Source: SCTD01 sp036675425 (GTDB lineage: Bacteria > Actinomycetota > Actinomycetes > Mycobacteriales > SCTD01). Taken from it: DNA of 45,623 nucleotides. Positions within the stretch are counted from its first letter, which is position 1. Each line of letters opens with the position of its first letter. The notes under the pieces were generated by a model, which saw only the letters and a list, made by a program, of their open reading frames with translations, searched no databases and was not told the origin of the DNA. The translations under genes were made by a program, and so were the position numbers. This document shows, piece after piece, positions 14,523-24,300 of this stretch. The stretch is from the NCBI GenBank assembly GCA_036675425.1, contig JAKFFB010000093.1:1-45623 (forward strand), written 5' to 3'.

Positions 14523-15008
14523 ATGTCTCTCACTGAGGTCTCGAGCATCCTGTGGCGTGAGCGAGAGCTGCTCGAGCTGCTGCTGTTCAAGCTCGAGGAG
14601 GAGCAGCTGCTGCTGGCTGCCGGCCGCTCGCGCTGGCTCGGCCATGCCACCCGCGAGGTCGAGATGGTGCTGGACGAGATCCGCCGCGCCGAGCTCGGCC
14701 GGGCGGTCCAGGTCGAGGAGGTCGCGGTCTCCCTCGGGCTGCGTCGTGACGCCAGCCTGCGCGAGCTCGCGGAGAGCGCACCGGCACCCTGGGACGACAT
14801 CCTGCGGGAGCACCGCAACGCCTTCCTCAGCGCGAGCGCCGAGATCAGCGCGCTGGCGCAGGGCAACCGGGAGCTGCTCTCCGCCGGCTACCGGGCAGCC
14901 CGTGACACCCTGATGTCCCTCGGCGAACCCGAACCTGCCACCTACAGCCCCACCGGCGAGGCCGTTCAGCGCAACCGCGGCCCCCGCCTGCTGAACTCGG
15001 CCATCTGA
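14523..15008 (+). CDS. flgN: Flagellar export chaperone FlgN
   Basis: The 161-residue helical protein opens MSLTEVSSILWRERELLELL and LFKLEEEQLLLAAGRSRWLG, the family's first two helices. It carries a further helical region (LREHRNAFLSASAEISALAQ) and a disordered tail. FlgN keeps the junction proteins FlgK and FlgL soluble before export, and both genes follow at once: flgK starts two bases past the flgN stop. GCGAGGA precedes the ATG. It is the first gene of the rightward late flagellar operon. Confidence 0.92.
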   Translation: MSLTEVSSILWRERELLELLLFKLEEEQLLLAAGRSRWLGHATREVEMVLDEIRRAELGRAVQVEEVAVSLGLRRDASLRELAESAPAPWDDILREHRNAFLSASAEISALAQGNRELLSAGYRAARDTLMSLGEPEPATYSPTGEAVQRNRGPRLLNSAI

Positions 15009-15009
15009 C

Positions 15010-16398
15010 GTGTCGACCTTCTCCGGGCTCTCCGTCGGGCTGTCCTCCCTCTACGCCCAGCGGCACGGTCTCGAGACCACCGGGCACAACATCGCCAACG
15101 CCAACACCGAGGGCTACAGCCGGCAGCGGGTCCGCCTGCAGGCGGAGAGCGGGCCGGTGCTGCCGGCCTACCACTCGCGGTGGAACGGGGCCGGAAGCGG
15201 CGTCAGCGTCGCTGACGTGGACCGGCTGCGCGACGTCTTCCTCGAGTCCCGCTCCCTGCAGGAGCGCGGCGGCGACGCGGCGCTGCGCGGCCGGTCCGTC
15301 GTGCTCGGCCGGGTCGAGGCGGTCTTCGCCGAGCCCGGCGAGGTCGGGCTGCAGTCCCAGCTGTCGGAGTTCTGGTCCGGCTGGGACGACGTCGCGAACC
15401 ACCCGGACGACCTGGCGGCCCGCAGCCAGCTGCTCGAGCGCGCCGCGACGCTCGCCACGGGCCTGAACACGGCTGCGGGTCGCGTCGCCACGCAGTGGAC
15501 GGCGTCGTACGAGCAGCTCGCGGCCACCGTCGACGACGTCAACGCCACGGCCGCCGCCGTCGCCCAGCTGAACGAGGGGATCGCGTCCGCCACGCGAGCG
15601 GGCCTGCGGCCGCACGACCTGGCCGATCAGCGCGACCGGCTGGTGCAGCAGCTCGGCACGCTCGTCGGCGTCTCGGTCCGGCAGAGCGACTCGGGGGCCG
15701 TCGACGTCTTCCTCGGCGGCACGGCGCTGGTGCGTGGCGGCAGCGCGGAGCGGCTGCAGGTCCAGGGGGCCGACGGGCTCACCACCCCGGCGGAGGCGGT
15801 CAGCGTCGGCTGGGCCCGGGACGGCTACCCGGCGGCGACCGGCGGCGCGACGAGCGGCCTGCTCCAGGCGGTCAACGACGTGCTGCCGCGCTACCGCGAC
15901 GCGCTCGACGCGCTCGCCCTCTCCCTCCGGACCGTCGTCGACACCCAGCACGCGCAGGGATTCGACCTGACCGGTGCTCCGGGCGGTGACTTCTTCACCG
16001 GCAGCTCGGCGGCGGATCTCGCGGTGGCGGTCACCGACCCTGCCGCGGTGGCGGCCAGCGACTCGGCCGGGAGTGGGAGCGGCGACCGCGGCGGGGCCAA
16101 CGCCGCCGCCATGGCGGAGCTCTCGACCGTCGCCGGCGGTCCGGACGAGCTCTACCGGCGCACGGTCGTGGAGCTCGGCGTCGAGACGCAGACGGCCAAC
16201 CGGCGGGTCGACATCCAGGCAGAGATCCTGCGGCAGCTCGACGCGGCCCGCGAGGCCGAGTCGGGCGTCAACCTCGACGAGGAGATGACCACGATGCTCG
16301 CCTACCAGCGGGGCTATGAGGGCGCTGCCCGCTTCGTGACGGCCGTCGACGAGATGCTCGACACCCTCATCAACCGCACCGGCGTCGTGGGCAGGTAG
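15010..16398 (+). CDS. flgK: Flagellar hook-filament junction protein FlgK (HAP1)
   Basis: The 462-residue protein has the N-terminal HAP1 signature GLSVGLSSLYAQRHGLETTG and HNIANANTEGYSRQRVRLQ. The conserved middle includes SQLSEFWSGWDDVANHPDDL and NEGIASATRAGLRPHDLADQ (the usual LNxxI...DLxDQRD pattern). The C-terminal helix is NLDEEMTTMLAYQRGYEGAA and VDEMLDTLINR. FlgK forms the first junction ring between hook and filament. The start is GTG, two bases after flgN; flgL follows after eight bases. Confidence 0.96.
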   Translation: MSTFSGLSVGLSSLYAQRHGLETTGHNIANANTEGYSRQRVRLQAESGPVLPAYHSRWNGAGSGVSVADVDRLRDVFLESRSLQERGGDAALRGRSVVLGRVEAVFAEPGEVGLQSQLSEFWSGWDDVANHPDDLAARSQLLERAATLATGLNTAAGRVATQWTASYEQLAATVDDVNATAAAVAQLNEGIASATRAGLRPHDLADQRDRLVQQLGTLVGVSVRQSDSGAVDVFLGGTALVRGGSAERLQVQGADGLTTPAEAVSVGWARDGYPAATGGATSGLLQAVNDVLPRYRDALDALALSLRTVVDTQHAQGFDLTGAPGGDFFTGSSAADLAVAVTDPAAVAASDSAGSGSGDRGGANAAAMAELSTVAGGPDELYRRTVVELGVETQTANRRVDIQAEILRQLDAAREAESGVNLDEEMTTMLAYQRGYEGAARFVTAVDEMLDTLINRTGVVGR

Positions 16399-16406
16399 GA
16401 GGAGCC

Positions 16407-17312
16407 GTGCCGACCACCAGGATCACCCAGCGCACCGTCAGCACGACGCTCATGCACGGGCTGCAGTCGAACCTCGGCCGGATGCAGAAGCTGCAGGAGC
16501 AGCTCTCGTCCGGCAAGCAGGTCAGCCGTCCGTCGGACTCACCGGTGCAGACGGTGGAGGCGATGCAGTTCCGCGCCGGCATCCGGCGCACCGAGCAGTA
16601 CGTCCGCAACGCCGACGACGGCATGGCGCTGCTCGGCACGGCGGACGCTGCGCTGACCGAGGCGCTGGCGATGACGCGGCGCGTGCGCGAGCTCGCCCTC
16701 GGCGGGATGAACGCCACCGTCGCCACGGACGGCCGCAACGCGATCGCCGCGGAGCTGCGCACGCTGCGCGAGAGCCTGCTCGGCGTCGCGAACACGCGCT
16801 ACCTGGACCGTCCCGTCTTCGGCGGCAACACCCTGGGCAGCTCGGCCTTCGACCCCGCGACCGGCGCCTACGTCGGCGACGACGGCAGCATCGCGCGCAC
16901 CATCGGCCCGGGTGCGCAGGTCGTCGTGAGCATCCCCGGCACCTCGGCCTTCGGCGCCGACGGCGACCCGGCGCAGCTGTTCGACCTGGTGGACCGGCTG
17001 GCCGACGCGCTGGAGACCGGCGGACCCGCGATGGCGGCTGCGCTCGACGGAGGACTGGTGGACCTCGACCGCTCGATCGAGTCGATGATCAACGCGCTCG
17101 GCCAGGTCGGCGCGCGCTACAACCGGGTCGAGGCCGCGCGCAACGCCGCAGAAGGGCAGCTGCTGTCGCTGACCAGCAGCCTCTCCGAGGCGGAGGACAT
17201 CGACCTGCCCAAGACCATCGTGGACCTCCAGATGCAGGAGGTCGCCTACAAGGCGGCGCTCAACGCCACCGCTCGTGTCGTCCAGCCCTCTCTTCTCGAC
17301 TTCCTGCGCTAG
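16407..17312 (+). CDS. flgL: Flagellar hook-filament junction protein FlgL (HAP3)
   Basis: The 301-residue protein is flagellin-like at both ends. The N-terminus reads RITQRTVSTTLMHGLQSNLG, RMQKLQEQLSSGKQVSRPSD, and the C-terminus YNRVEAARNAAEGQLLSLTS and LPKTIVDLQMQEVAYKAALN. The middle carries VFGGNTLGSSAFD and a short beta region. FlgL forms the second junction ring, on which flagellin assembles. GTG 16407 is preceded by AGGAGGAGCC. It lies between flgK and fliW in one operon. Confidence 0.95.
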   Translation: MPTTRITQRTVSTTLMHGLQSNLGRMQKLQEQLSSGKQVSRPSDSPVQTVEAMQFRAGIRRTEQYVRNADDGMALLGTADAALTEALAMTRRVRELALGGMNATVATDGRNAIAAELRTLRESLLGVANTRYLDRPVFGGNTLGSSAFDPATGAYVGDDGSIARTIGPGAQVVVSIPGTSAFGADGDPAQLFDLVDRLADALETGGPAMAAALDGGLVDLDRSIESMINALGQVGARYNRVEAARNAAEGQLLSLTSSLSEAEDIDLPKTIVDLQMQEVAYKAALNATARVVQPSLLDFLR

Positions 17313-17323
17313 GAGCCCAGAGC

Positions 17324-17737
17324 GTGACCGCGATGCTGTCCGAGACCACCCCCACCGCCGTGCCGGAGCTCCGCTTCGGCGGCGGCATCGCCGGCTTCCC
17401 GGACTCCGAGCGCTACGCGCTCGTCGAGGTCACGGATGCCGCTCCGCTGTGCCTGCTCACGAGCCTGGACGAGGACGGCGTGCAGTTCGTGGTCGCGCCG
17501 CCGGCGGTCTTCTTCCCCGACTACGCACCCGATCTCGACGACGACAGCGCTCAGCGGCTGGGTCTCACCGATGCGGCAGACGCGCTGCTGCTCGTGGTCC
17601 TGACCGTCGGCGCCGACCTCGCCACGTCGACGGCCAACCTGCTGGCGCCGATCGTCGTCAACACCCGCACGCTCGCGGCGGCGCAGGTCGTCGTCGCCGA
17701 CGACTGGCCGCTCCGCGCTCCGCTGCGCCGCGCCTGA
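17324..17737 (+). CDS. fliW: Flagellar assembly factor FliW
   Basis: The 137-residue beta-rich protein shows FliW features: FGGGIAGFPDSERYALVEV, APLCLLTSLDEDGVQFVVAP and TANLLAPIVVNTRTLAAAQ followed by VVVADDWPLR. FliW binds flagellin and, when free, binds CsrA and relieves its repression of flagellin translation. The gene follows flgL by 11 bases and precedes csrA by 62 bases, the classical order. The GTG 17324 start is used here; ATG 17333 three codons on is also possible. Confidence 0.95.
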   Translation: MTAMLSETTPTAVPELRFGGGIAGFPDSERYALVEVTDAAPLCLLTSLDEDGVQFVVAPPAVFFPDYAPDLDDDSAQRLGLTDAADALLLVVLTVGADLATSTANLLAPIVVNTRTLAAAQVVVADDWPLRAPLRRA

Positions 17738-17799
17738 GCGCCTGGGCCCGAGCCGCGGCCTATCCTGGCCTTCCTGGTCCACCACGGAAGGAACGCCAG

Positions 17800-18063
17800 A
17801 TGCTGGTCCTCACCCGCCGGGTCTCCCAGAGCATCGTCATCGGGACCGACGTCGTCGTCACCGTCCTCGAGGTCCGGGGTGACCAGGTGCGCATCGGCGT
17901 GTCCGCGCCCCGCGACGTCGACGTGCACCGCGAGGAGGTCTTCGTCGAGCTGCAGGAGGCCAACCGCGCTGCGGCCTCGCCGTCGGCCGACGCCGTCACC
18001 GCGCTCGGGAAGCTGCTGCCGCCGACCGCGACGCCGGAGGACGACGCCGAGCAGGAGCAGTAG
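17800..18063 (+). CDS. csrA: Carbon storage / flagellin translation regulator CsrA
   Basis: The 87-residue protein has the complete CsrA core: MLVLTRRVSQSIVIGTDVVV, VLEVRGDQVRIGVSAPRDVD and VHREEVFVELQEANR. Arg residues in the first strand (LTRR) and the end of strand five (VDVHREE) are those that contact GGA in RNA. The last ~25 residues (PSADAVTALGKLLPPTATPE and an acidic end) exceed the usual 60-70 residue length and look disordered. GGAAGGA precedes ATG 17800. The main target is probably flagellin mRNA. Confidence 0.95.
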   Translation: MLVLTRRVSQSIVIGTDVVVTVLEVRGDQVRIGVSAPRDVDVHREEVFVELQEANRAAASPSADAVTALGKLLPPTATPEDDAEQEQ

Positions 18064-18173
18064 CCCTTCTCGTCACCCGATCCGGTGACGTGCGGCGCGC
18101 GCGCGTGCCGATGAGCAAGGTGCACGACGGGCTGCCAGGACGGCGGCGCGAGAGGATCTGCCAGGGGGCAAGG

Positions 18174-20378
18174 ATGCCTGAACCCGGTGCTGCGCGAACC
18201 GCAGCGCGTCCGGCGCTGCCGGTGCCCCGCGAGCGGGGCGGCTGGACCCCGCCCGGCCGACGGACCGCCGACGAGCTGTTCTCCATGGGGCTGACCGACC
18301 TCGAGCCGGCCCTGCTGACCTGGGCGCATCAGGACGACGGCTGCCTCGTGCTGCTCGACGGCGACGCCGACGGCGAGCTGGTGGTGCGCTGGGTGAACCG
18401 CAACGGCGCCCAGCTGTTCGGCTACGCCCCGGAGGAGATGCTCGGCGAGACCTTGGCGCGCGTGCTGCGCAGCCCGTTCGCGGCGGCCGGGGTGTGGGCC
18501 GACGAGGCACCCGTCGTCGACCCGCGCCGGGTGGTGCGCCGCTCGCTGCCGGTGCAGCGCCGCGACGGGTCGCCGCTGCGGATGACCGCGACCAGCGTCC
18601 CCGTGCACGTGAGCGGCCGGGGCGCCTGGATCCTGCGGCTGGTCCAGGAACCGGACGTCGACCGCGTCGCCGACGACCTGCGCGCGTCGCACGAGAGGTT
18701 CCGGGCGCTGGCCGACCGGGCCCCCATCGCCATCTTCTCGTCCGAGTCCGGGCTGCGGCTCGCCTACGTCAACGACCGGTTCAGCGAGGTCTTCGGCGAC
18801 GGAGCCGAGCGCCTCACCGGCATGGGGTGGCTGGCCCACGTCCACCTCGAGGACCGCGGTGCCGTCATCGACGCGATGACCGCCGTGCTGCAGGGCGTCC
18901 CGCAGGACCTGCCGATGCGCGTCGTGCGCCGGGACGGCGAGGAGCGCTCGGTGCAGGCCCGCATCGTCCCGGTGCCGAGCGCGCGTCGCGAGACCGGCTT
19001 CGTCGGCACGCTGGAGGACATCACCGAGCGGCAGGCGTGGGAGGCCTCGCTCGCCTACCAGGCCTCGCACGACCCGCTGACCGGACTGCTGAACCGCCGC
19101 CGCCTGCTGGAGCTGCTCAGCGAGGACCTGCGCAGCTCCGGACCGGACCGGCCGGCCCTGCTCTTCCTCGACCTCGACGACTTCAAGCACGTCAACGACT
19201 CGCTGGGGCATGACGCCGGTGACCGGCTGCTGCTCGAGGTGGCGCGGCGGCTGCAGGAGGCGGTGCGCGAGGGCGACGTGGTGTCGCGCTTCGGCGGTGA
19301 CGAGTTCGCGGTCCTGTGCCGCGGCGTCGCCGACGAGCACGCGGCGACCGAGGTGGCCCGCCGCCTGCTGGAGGCGGTCACCGGCCCGGTGCTCCTCGGG
19401 ACGAGCACGTTCGCGGTCTCCGGCAGCATCGGGGTGGTCGTTGCCGGCCGTGGTCACGCCGAGGCGGAGGACGTCCTTCGGGACGCGGATGTGGCGATGT
19501 ACCAGGCGAAAGCGGCCGGCAAGGACTGCTGGGCGCTGTTCGACGAGCAGGCACGGCTGCGCGCGCAGGACCGCGTCGACCTGGCCCGTGACCTCCGGGC
19601 GGCCGTGGAGGCCGGTGACCTGACCGTGCACTACCAGCCGGTCGTGCGCCTGACGTCCGGTGATGCCGCCGTCCCGCAGCTGGTCGGCGTCGAGGCCCTG
19701 GCCCGCTGGACGCACGCTGCTCGGGGTCCGGTGTCCCCGGCGGAGTTCATCGAGCTCGCCGAGGAGAACGGGCTCATCCAGCAGCTCGGCTCGCAGGTGC
19801 TGCGCACGGCGTGCGCGCAGATGGTGCAGTGGCAGGAGCACCTCGGGGCTGCCGCGCCGCCGTCGGTCTCGGTCAACGTGTCGGCGTTGCAGCTCCGGCT
19901 GCCCGGCTTCCCCGACGTGGTCGCGGAGGTGCTGGAGGCGACCGGGCTGCCCGGTCACCGGCTCTGCCTGGAGCTGACCGAGTCCGTGATCATGCACGAC
20001 ACGACCCTCGCGGCGACGGCGTTCTGGCGGCTGCACGAGCTCGGTGTCCGCGTCGCCATCGACGACTTCGGGACCGGCTACTCGTCCCTGTCGGTGCTGC
20101 GCCAGCTGCCCTTCGACCAGCTGAAGATCGACCGGTCGCTGCTGCCCGACCTCAGCGCCGACACCGGGGACCCCGTGGTGGCAGCCGTGGTGGCGCTCGG
20201 CCAGGCGCTCGACCTCGACGTCGTCGCCGAGGGCGTCGAGACGCTGGAGCAGGAGCTGGAGCTGCGCCGGCTGGGATGCCCTCTGGCACAAGGGTTCCTG
20301 TTCGGCCGTCCGCTGCCGCCAGGGCAGCTCGAGGAGTGGGCGCGCACGAGCGCCGCCCGTCAGGAGGAGGCGCGATGA
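18174..20378 (+). CDS. PAS-PAS-GGDEF-EAL cyclic-di-GMP signalling protein
   Basis: From ATG 18174 the protein has 734 residues. A first PAS domain spans about 45-160 (VRWVNRNGAQLFGYAPEEML) and a second about 170-290 (FRALADRAPIAIFSSESGLR, then VGTLEDITERQ). The GGDEF domain spans about 295-460 and keeps GGDEF (374-378), with the RxxD inhibition site REGD at 365-368 at the proper five-residue spacing. The EAL domain spans about 475-720 and keeps EAL (507-509), DDFGTG (630-635) and EGVET (686-690). Both synthesis and hydrolysis of c-di-GMP therefore look possible. There are no membrane segments, so it is cytoplasmic. It lies just behind the csrA operon and is coupled to the HDOD gene, so it probably controls the switch between motility and attachment. 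Confidence 0.93.
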   Translation: MPEPGAARTAARPALPVPRERGGWTPPGRRTADELFSMGLTDLEPALLTWAHQDDGCLVLLDGDADGELVVRWVNRNGAQLFGYAPEEMLGETLARVLRSPFAAAGVWADEAPVVDPRRVVRRSLPVQRRDGSPLRMTATSVPVHVSGRGAWILRLVQEPDVDRVADDLRASHERFRALADRAPIAIFSSESGLRLAYVNDRFSEVFGDGAERLTGMGWLAHVHLEDRGAVIDAMTAVLQGVPQDLPMRVVRRDGEERSVQARIVPVPSARRETGFVGTLEDITERQAWEASLAYQASHDPLTGLLNRRRLLELLSEDLRSSGPDRPALLFLDLDDFKHVNDSLGHDAGDRLLLEVARRLQEAVREGDVVSRFGGDEFAVLCRGVADEHAATEVARRLLEAVTGPVLLGTSTFAVSGSIGVVVAGRGHAEAEDVLRDADVAMYQAKAAGKDCWALFDEQARLRAQDRVDLARDLRAAVEAGDLTVHYQPVVRLTSGDAAVPQLVGVEALARWTHAARGPVSPAEFIELAEENGLIQQLGSQVLRTACAQMVQWQEHLGAAAPPSVSVNVSALQLRLPGFPDVVAEVLEATGLPGHRLCLELTESVIMHDTTLAATAFWRLHELGVRVAIDDFGTGYSSLSVLRQLPFDQLKIDRSLLPDLSADTGDPVVAAVVALGQALDLDVVAEGVETLEQELELRRLGCPLAQGFLFGRPLPPGQLEEWARTSAARQEEAR

Positions 20379-21229
20379 CCACCGGGACCACCGTCGGGCC
20401 CGAGCGCACCCGACCGGGATCCACCCTCATCAGCGAGCTCCTGGAGCAGCTCGAGCAGCTGCCGCCGGCACGTGCGGCCGCGCTGCGCGTGGTGCAGATC
20501 GTGGACGACCCGGACAGCGGTGCGGCAGACGTCGCCGCGGCGGCGAGCATCGACGCGGCCCTCACCGCGCGGATGCTGCGGATGGCCAACTCCGCCTACT
20601 ACGGGCTGTCCGGCCGGGTGGCCTCCGCGTCGTTCGCGGTGACGGTCGTCGGCTTCCAGACGGTCCGCTCCCTCGCCGCGATGTCCGCGGCGGGCTTCGT
20701 CGGGGACGGCGACCTGCCCCCGGACTTCTGGGCGCGCAGCGCCTCCGTCGCGGCAGGCACGTCCATCGTCGCCCGGCGCGTCGGCGCCGACGCCGCGCAG
20801 GCCTTCTGCGTCGGCATCCTCAACGACCTCGGCACCGCGCTGCTGTGGCGGCACGACCCCGAGCGCCAGGCCGCGCTGCTGGCCCGGGCGACCGACGCCG
20901 AGCCGGCCCACGTCCTGGAGCACCAGGAGTACGGCGCGACGCACGCCTCCCTGTGCGCGGATGTCCTCGCTGCGTGGCACTTCCCGGACGAGCTGTGCGT
21001 CGCGATCGGCCGGCACCACGACGCGCCGTCGGCAGGGGCGACCCCGCTGCGCCGGGCGCTGCAGGCCGGTATCGCGCTGGCCGCGCTGTCCGACGAGCTC
21101 GTGGCCGCTAACGACCCGTTCACCCAGGCGGCGCTCGACGCCGCCGCGATCCCCGCCGGCGAGCGGCCTGCCCTGATCGCGCAGGTCGGCCGGGAGGCCG
21201 AGCAGCTGAACGGAGCGCTGCTCGCCTGA
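20375..21229 (+). CDS. HDOD-domain signalling protein
   Basis: The 284-residue protein is a single HDOD domain. LISELLEQLEQLPPARAAAL is the usual first helix pair, DPDSGAADVAAAASIDAALT with ARMLRMANSAYYGL the core, and VVGFQTVRSLAAMSA with FCVGILNDLGTALL the later helices. HDOD proteins lack hydrolase activity and act as signalling scaffolds, often with c-di-GMP enzymes and motility systems. The ATG overlaps the stop of the GGDEF-EAL gene as ATGA, which means coupled translation and a shared task. AGGAGG precedes it. Confidence 0.9.
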   Translation: MTTGTTVGPERTRPGSTLISELLEQLEQLPPARAAALRVVQIVDDPDSGAADVAAAASIDAALTARMLRMANSAYYGLSGRVASASFAVTVVGFQTVRSLAAMSAAGFVGDGDLPPDFWARSASVAAGTSIVARRVGADAAQAFCVGILNDLGTALLWRHDPERQAALLARATDAEPAHVLEHQEYGATHASLCADVLAAWHFPDELCVAIGRHHDAPSAGATPLRRALQAGIALAALSDELVAANDPFTQAALDAAAIPAGERPALIAQVGREAEQLNGALLA

Positions 21230-21303
21230 CGACGCACCACCCGCACTCCCCGTCGACCGGATGTCGGCGGTACCCGATCCACGCGCTCATGGAGGAGCTC
21301 GCG

Positions 21304-24300
21304 ATGCCGAACCACCCTGCACCTGACACTCCCCGTCCGTCCCGTCGGCTCGTCGCCGGTGCCGTCGTCACCGCCCTGCTCGGCGCCGGTCTCGCCGCTG
21401 CGCCGAGCGCGAGCGCCGCCGTCCCGCTGGTCGCGAAGGTCGCTCCGGCAGCCGCGCAGCCCGGGCACGGGGTCGTGCTCACCGGGGACTTCCTGACCGG
21501 CACGTCGGAGGTGCGCTTCCTGGGCACGGAGGACCCGGGCGACGACGCCGTCGCCTCCGTCGTCCAGGTGCTGAACGCCAAGACCGTCTACGCGCAGGTG
21601 CCGGCCGACGCCGTCAACGGCCCCGTACGCGTCACCACTGCCGAGGGGTCCGGCGTGACGCCGGTGCCCGTCACGGTCTGGCGCGCGCCTGTCATCGACT
21701 CGCTGTCGGCGACCGTCGGCAAGGGCCTCGACGTCGTCACGATCACCGGGTCGTGGCTGGGTGGGAAGCGCAAGGTCACGCTCGCCGGCAAGGCCGTCAC
21801 CGTGACCAGCCCGGCAGCCGCTCCCGGCTCGGCCGTCACCGAGCTGTCGTTCCTCGTGCCGGGCGGTCTGCCCGGAGGGCCGACGCGCGTCGTCCTCGCC
21901 AACGAGGGCGGCACGGCGAGCGCGCCGTTCTACGTCGCCCCTGAGATCAAGGCGGTGGCACCCAAGGCCGGGAGCACAGCGGGCGGAGCCGTCGCGCTGA
22001 TCGGCGGCAGCGGCTTCACCGGCACCGAGTCGGTCACCTTCGGCGGACTCGCTGCCTCGCCGGTGCTGCGCACCAGCGACAAGCAGCTGGTCGTCCGCGT
22101 CCCCGCCGGGGCGAGCGGTGCGGCTCCGGTCGTGGTCCGCACCCGGAGCGGTGACACGTACGCCGACTCGGTCAGCCCGGTGACCTACCAGTACCAGCCG
22201 GTGCCCACGGTGACCTCGATCGCACCGAACTGGCACCCGGTCACGCCGGTCGCGGAGACGCCGCCGACGACGCCCGTCGTCATCACCGGTGAGAACCTCA
22301 CCCCGGAGACCGTCGTGCTCTTCGGCACGGCCCCGGTCGTGCCGGAGGTCGATGCCGGCGCAGGGACGCTGTCGTTCGTGCCGCCGGGGTCGGCCAAGGC
22401 GGCCGTCGTCAACATCACGCTCGTCAACACCGAGGCCGGGGTCGCCTACAAGACGGTCGTCCCGTTCGCGTACGTCGCCGCGCCGACCGTGGCCAAGGTC
22501 GCTCCGGTGACCGGGCCGGTCGGCTCCACCATCACCGTCAGCGGAACCGGCTTCACGCCGGACTCCGTGGTGAAGGTCGGGACCGCCACGGCGAGCTGCG
22601 GCGTCGTCAGCTTCGTCGCCATCAGCTGCGTCGTCCCGAGCGGCAGCGGTACGCAGCCGGTCAGCGTGACGACGGACCGCGGGGCGACCGCGACGACCGT
22701 GCCGTTCCTCTACGCGCCGGGTCCGGTGCTCGCGCCGGTCGTCAAGAAGCTCAACCCGGCAGCCGGTCTCGCGGGCAGCACCGTGGACGTCGCCGGAGCG
22801 AACCTGCAGCTGGTCAAGACGATCCAGTTCCCCGCGGCCGGCGGCGGTTGGGTCACGGCCCCGGAGTTCCTCGTCGTGACACCGAGCCGTCTCGTCGTGA
22901 AGGTCCCGGCCGGCGCGGTCAGCGGGCAGCTCCGGCTCACCCCGCACCGCGGCAACGCGGTGCAGAGCGGCGTCGTGCGCTACCTCGCGGTCACCACGCC
23001 CGTCATCAGCTCCGTGGATGCCGTCGGTGACAACACGGTCGGCGTCGTCGGCGGTGACACCGTGGTGCTGCGCGGCAGCGGCCTGATGGTCGGCACCGCG
23101 CTGCCGGTGGTGACGCTGGGCGGCGTGCCCGCCCCGGCGCTCAAGACCCCGGTGCCGACCTCCGTGTCCGTCGCGGTGAAGGTCCCCGCCGGCGTCGGCA
23201 AGCAGGCGCCGGTCGTGGTGACGACGGCCTTCGGCTCGGCGAGCTCCTCGGCGGACCTCTACTACGTGCCCAAGGTGACCGGCGCCAAGGCGGCAGCGCT
23301 GCTGCCCGACGGGCGTACGGCCGTCCTCGTCGCAGGGCTGGGCTTCACCGGCGCGCACGCCGTCACCACCGGCGTCGGCCGGCTGTCGGCCGTGACCTTC
23401 GGCGGCGAGGCGGCAGACCAGGTCGTGGTGCTCTCCGACAAGTCCCTGCTGGCGGTCGCGCCGAGCGGGCTGGGCATCGTGGACGGCGTCGTGGTCACGA
23501 CGCAGCACGGAACGTGGAGCGGCACCTCGAAGGGCGTCACCCGAGCCCTGACGTCGGTGCTGCCGAGCATCACGGGGGTGACGCCGGCCGAGACGGCCAT
23601 CGGCTCCGTGCCGGGTGACGTCACCGTCACCGGCGCCAACCTGTCCCCGGGCGCCGCCTTCTCCTTCGGCAGCGAGCCCGCGGTGACGGTCAGCATCGCG
23701 CCCGACGGCCTCAGTGCCGTCGTCCGCCCGCCGGCGCGGTCCAGCGCGGCCACGGTGGCGCTGACGGTCACGCAGGACGTCGCGGGGGAGCCGTACACCA
23801 CCGCGCCGACCGGGACGTTCCGCTACCTGCCGATCCCGACCATCACGGGCATCTCCCCGACCGGGGGGTCCACCGGCTCCCAGCAGCCGGACGTGGTCGT
23901 CAGCGGTACCAACCTGCTCGAGAACTCCGTCGTGCGCTTCGGGACGACCGTGGCGGCCGTGCAGTCCGCGGCAGGCGACGGGTCCTCCCTCACGGTCCGC
24001 CCGCCGGTGCGCGACCTGACCGGTCCGACCTCGGTCACGGTGACGAACATCGCCGAGGGGCAGTCGCGGACGGCGACCGCGCCCGTCGACTACACGTACT
24101 CGCTGGCTCCGGCCACCGTCACGGGGCTGTCGACGACGTCGGCGATACCCGGGACACCGGTCACCGTCACGGGCACGAGCTTCGTCGGCGTCACCGCGGT
24201 GCGCTTCGGCGCCACGTCGGTGCCGTTCACCTGGCTGAACGGCTCCACGCTCTACGTCACGGTGCCGGTCACCCCGACCGGTCTGCACGGCACGAGCCAG

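Noticed and set aside
17760..20291. An 843-residue open frame antisense to csrA and the GGDEF-EAL gene
   Set aside because: The translation is low-complexity and rich in His/Arg/Gly, with no recognisable domain, while the + strand carries complete CsrA and GGDEF-EAL motifs.
20599..24288. A 1229-residue open frame antisense to the TIG-repeat gene
   Set aside because: It is a GC-driven shadow: low-complexity Arg/Gly/Asp composition, no domain, and it opposes a gene with a signal peptide and clear repeats.
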